From: Iris pallida
Lineage: Eukaryota; Streptophyta; Magnoliopsida; Asparagales; Iridaceae
NCBI GenBank assembly: GCA_029216955.1
Contig: JANAVB010002199.1
Coordinates: forward strand, 17,565,061-17,629,060
DNA: 64,000 nucleotides
Direction of reading: 5' to 3'
Shown here piece by piece: positions 61,669 to 64,000 of this stretch. The notes beneath the pieces were generated by a model, which saw nothing but the letters and a program-made list of their open reading frames with translations, searched no databases and had not been told where the DNA came from. The position numbers and the translations under genes are program-made. Within the stretch, counting starts at the first letter, position 1. Each line of letters begins with the position of its first letter.

Positions 61669-63759
61669 TGTCACGACCCGCACCCGGATATACGGATACG
61701 AATACGTGGGCCACGCCCAGCCTACGCCGCAGTATCGGCGGTAGAGTGCTGTCTAGTACCCAATAAATATACACTATATCTAGAAGGTCTACAACTATAA
61801 ATATACTCTAGTCACATCACAACAGCTAAGGATGATAAGACAAGAAAGATAAATAAAGCACAAGAACAACTATAAACTACTAGAAGGAATCATAAGACAG
61901 GAAAATAAAGAAGAAAAAACAAGACAACTAAGGATAACTACCAGGCAACTCACATAGAAGAATAGTGAGATCCACCTCAGCTAGCAACATCATGAAGTCC
62001 AATAATGGCACAACTACTCCTAAAATATTGTCAACATATCCAGTCAGTATAGAACGAGTACATAAATCTCATAACAGATCTCATGATAGAATAAAAGCCA
62101 TAAGACTATAAATAGAGCATATACAATAAAATCATGGAGTGTACATATGTGTAACATGGCATGGTAAGCTGTAGAGCTAGAGCTAGAACAGGAAAGTAGA
62201 ACTGATCATGGTATGTAAACAAATTAGGGTAAGCCATCTATCCAATGTGTGTGAGTAGTAGTTTCAACTTGTGATCGGCTTGGGCACCTGTAAGTAACTG
62301 GCCTGGCTAGTCATAAGTGCGGTATATGACTAACACTGTTCTGAAATGCGGGATGGATTTGATCACAAGCATACGCTACTACTCCTCTACTCCAACTGGT
62401 AGAATGGATCCAAACAGGACACGTCACTGCACGGGATTCTATGAGAAGGGAGCAAATCTTCTATAGAATCGGTGACCATACATTGCACAAGAGCTACAAA
62501 GGAGCTTGCACAATACATCCCAAGCTAACAAGGAGTAACATCTCTTGTCAAGATCCAGGAATACCAATCCGTGAGAACCATGTGTCAGGAATAAGTATAT
62601 CTACACTAAGTACATGAATCATAACAGTTATCACAAATTGGAAAAAAGTTATCAGAGAATGTACTCGCCTGTGATGTGATGGATAAGTCGACTGAGTCTA
62701 AGAACAGTGCCTCGAGGACCTATAGATGGAATACTGTATCAATATAAGGGTTTGGAAGTAAAATCAAGTCATACTAAGTCAAACTAGGTCAAGACAAGTC
62801 AAGGGTTGACTTACAGTTGACTTTGGTCAACTGGTCAACTCCGGTCAACCAAGGTCAAAACTAGTCTAACCTAGGTCAAATGGTGACTCTACTTCGCCGT
62901 TCAGTCAAAGTAGTCAACCATGATCAATAGGGTCAAAGCTAGTCTTTATAAACATCTACAGGGTCAATATATTCAATTTTAGTGGTTGTGAAATCACTGA
63001 AATCGATGGATCTCAATTCCGATACAAGGATCTAAAATACGAATAAACAGAGAAGGATTATAATAATAGGGTGAAAACCTACAAGTGTTGTCGGATGGTG
63101 AAACAACCATCACCAACGTGTCCAGAATGGTAAAATCAACTAGATAGTCTATCCATAAGTCCAATTTGGACACAGGGACAAAAAGGTAATTTCGGGTCAA
63201 AACGGTGTCCGTGTCGGACCCGTTTTGTACCAAAAAACGTGCAAGAATTCTAGTCCACTAAACCTAACAAATTATATGTCCACGAATCAAGAATATCGAT
63301 ACGAACTCAAGGTATGTCCAGAATTGAATTCCGTTGACCCGATCTCAGATTGGTCCGTTGATCCGGATACTGGAATCCGATTTGCACGAAAAAGCGTATC
63401 GGAGCCAATGTCCTCAAAACTCAGCAAATTATATGTCAACGAGTCCAGAATGACGATACGAATCCAACGGTATATCCAGAATTGGATTTCGATGAGTCGG
63501 CGTCAAAAAGTACCCGAACTGTGGGGCCCACTTGGTACCGAAATGCGTGCCAGGGTCCACGTCCTCCAAATCTAACAAACTTTATATGAAAACGTGCCAC
63601 AACGACGCCACGAGTCTACTGGTAGCGTCAGAAATTGAATCTGGAGTCCCGTGTTCAAAAATAGAATTTTACAAGTTGGAAATTATGAATTCGGACGGCC
63701 AACTTTGGCGTCGAATTCAACCAATTAAACAAGCTCAAAATGAAATAAAACTGGAGGGG
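61669..63759 (-). repeat. LARD2 5' LTR, interrupted at 63760
   Basis: Aligns with 39671-41800, the start of the other LARD2 LTR on the plus strand, with scattered substitutions. At 63760 the expected AGGAAGAGGG is replaced by the start of another element. Confidence 0.85.
62765..62975 (-). repeat. GTCAA/TTGAC array in the LARD2 5' LTR
   Basis: Counterpart of 40765-40985. Confidence 0.75.
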
Positions 63760-64000
63760 TGTCACGCCCCAGAACCAGAATACTGGAGAGCGGGGGCAGA
63801 CATAGCCAGCTACGTATAACGGAATGGAATCCACACCGCTATACGGTCACGGCTGTCTAGATATGTGAGGGTTTCACTACAATCCATCAGTCTCTTAAGG
63901 TCATAAAATAGCCTATTGTCTCAATCTCAACCAACTAATAATAGTTACAAGATATCAGACCACCAAATACACAATAGTAAGGCATCCCATACATTACATA
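63760..64000 (-). mobile_element. Start of a further LTR element nested in LARD2, cut by the window end
   Basis: Sequence departs from LARD2 at TGTCACGCCCCAGAACC. That matches the terminus style TGTCACGCCCCAG of the solo LTR at 44816 and of the Tekay LTR. Only 241 bases are visible, with no coding motif. Confidence 0.55.

Overview
This window is plant nuclear DNA, most likely from a monocot. The evidence is a Tekay/Del-type Ty3-gypsy chromovirus, very long LTRs rich in TA and CT microsatellites, MITEs, a CACTA end, and a fragment of a plant polyphenol oxidase gene with a GC-rich first exon. I cannot name the species. No complete, intact host gene is visible; almost everything is transposable-element (TE) DNA, much of it nested.

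Layout. Bases 1-4460 hold small DNA-transposon remnants: a GTCGCTA array, a MITE, a CACTA end at 2585, and a long foldback that carries a second MITE. Bases 4465-11382 hold a Mutator-like element with palindrome-rich ends, an element with an array of GGAGAATG/CATTCTCC hairpins, a polyphenol oxidase first-exon fragment (minus strand, about 8.56-8.94 kb), microsatellites and a broken gypsy gag fragment. At 11383 a large non-coding LTR element (LARD-like, called LARD1 here) begins and runs into a 13-base run of N at 21843-21855.

The sequence after the N run, 21856-39331, repeats 4355-21842 almost base for base. Two overlapping contig ends laid side by side explain this better than a biological duplication. 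The second copy reads through, so LARD1 is seen whole at 28830-39352: two LTRs of about 4.34 kb, a 1.84 kb interior without a gene, and a GACTG target-site duplication.

Bases 39671-63759 are a second, diverged LARD in the opposite orientation (LARD2), used as a target by later insertions. Its interior holds what looks like a solo LTR (44816-60115, target duplication AATCA). That LTR is itself split by a Tekay-type gypsy element (47316-59167, minus strand, target duplication CCAAC) with gag, protease, reverse transcriptase, RNase H, integrase and chromodomain. The gypsy coding region is broken by three stop codons and two small deletions. Another LTR element enters the LARD2 5' LTR at 63760 and leaves the window.

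How the parts relate: both LARDs and the Tekay element share LTR termini, the bases just after the 5' LTR, and a GAGGACGAAATTTTT motif before the 3' LTR. The LARDs therefore look like non-autonomous relatives that could have been copied by Tekay-type proteins. The features most worth a second look are the LARD family itself, its dense TTGAC arrays, its interior ATCGTGC motif, tRNA-like B boxes inside two different LTRs, and the artefactual 17.5 kb duplication.
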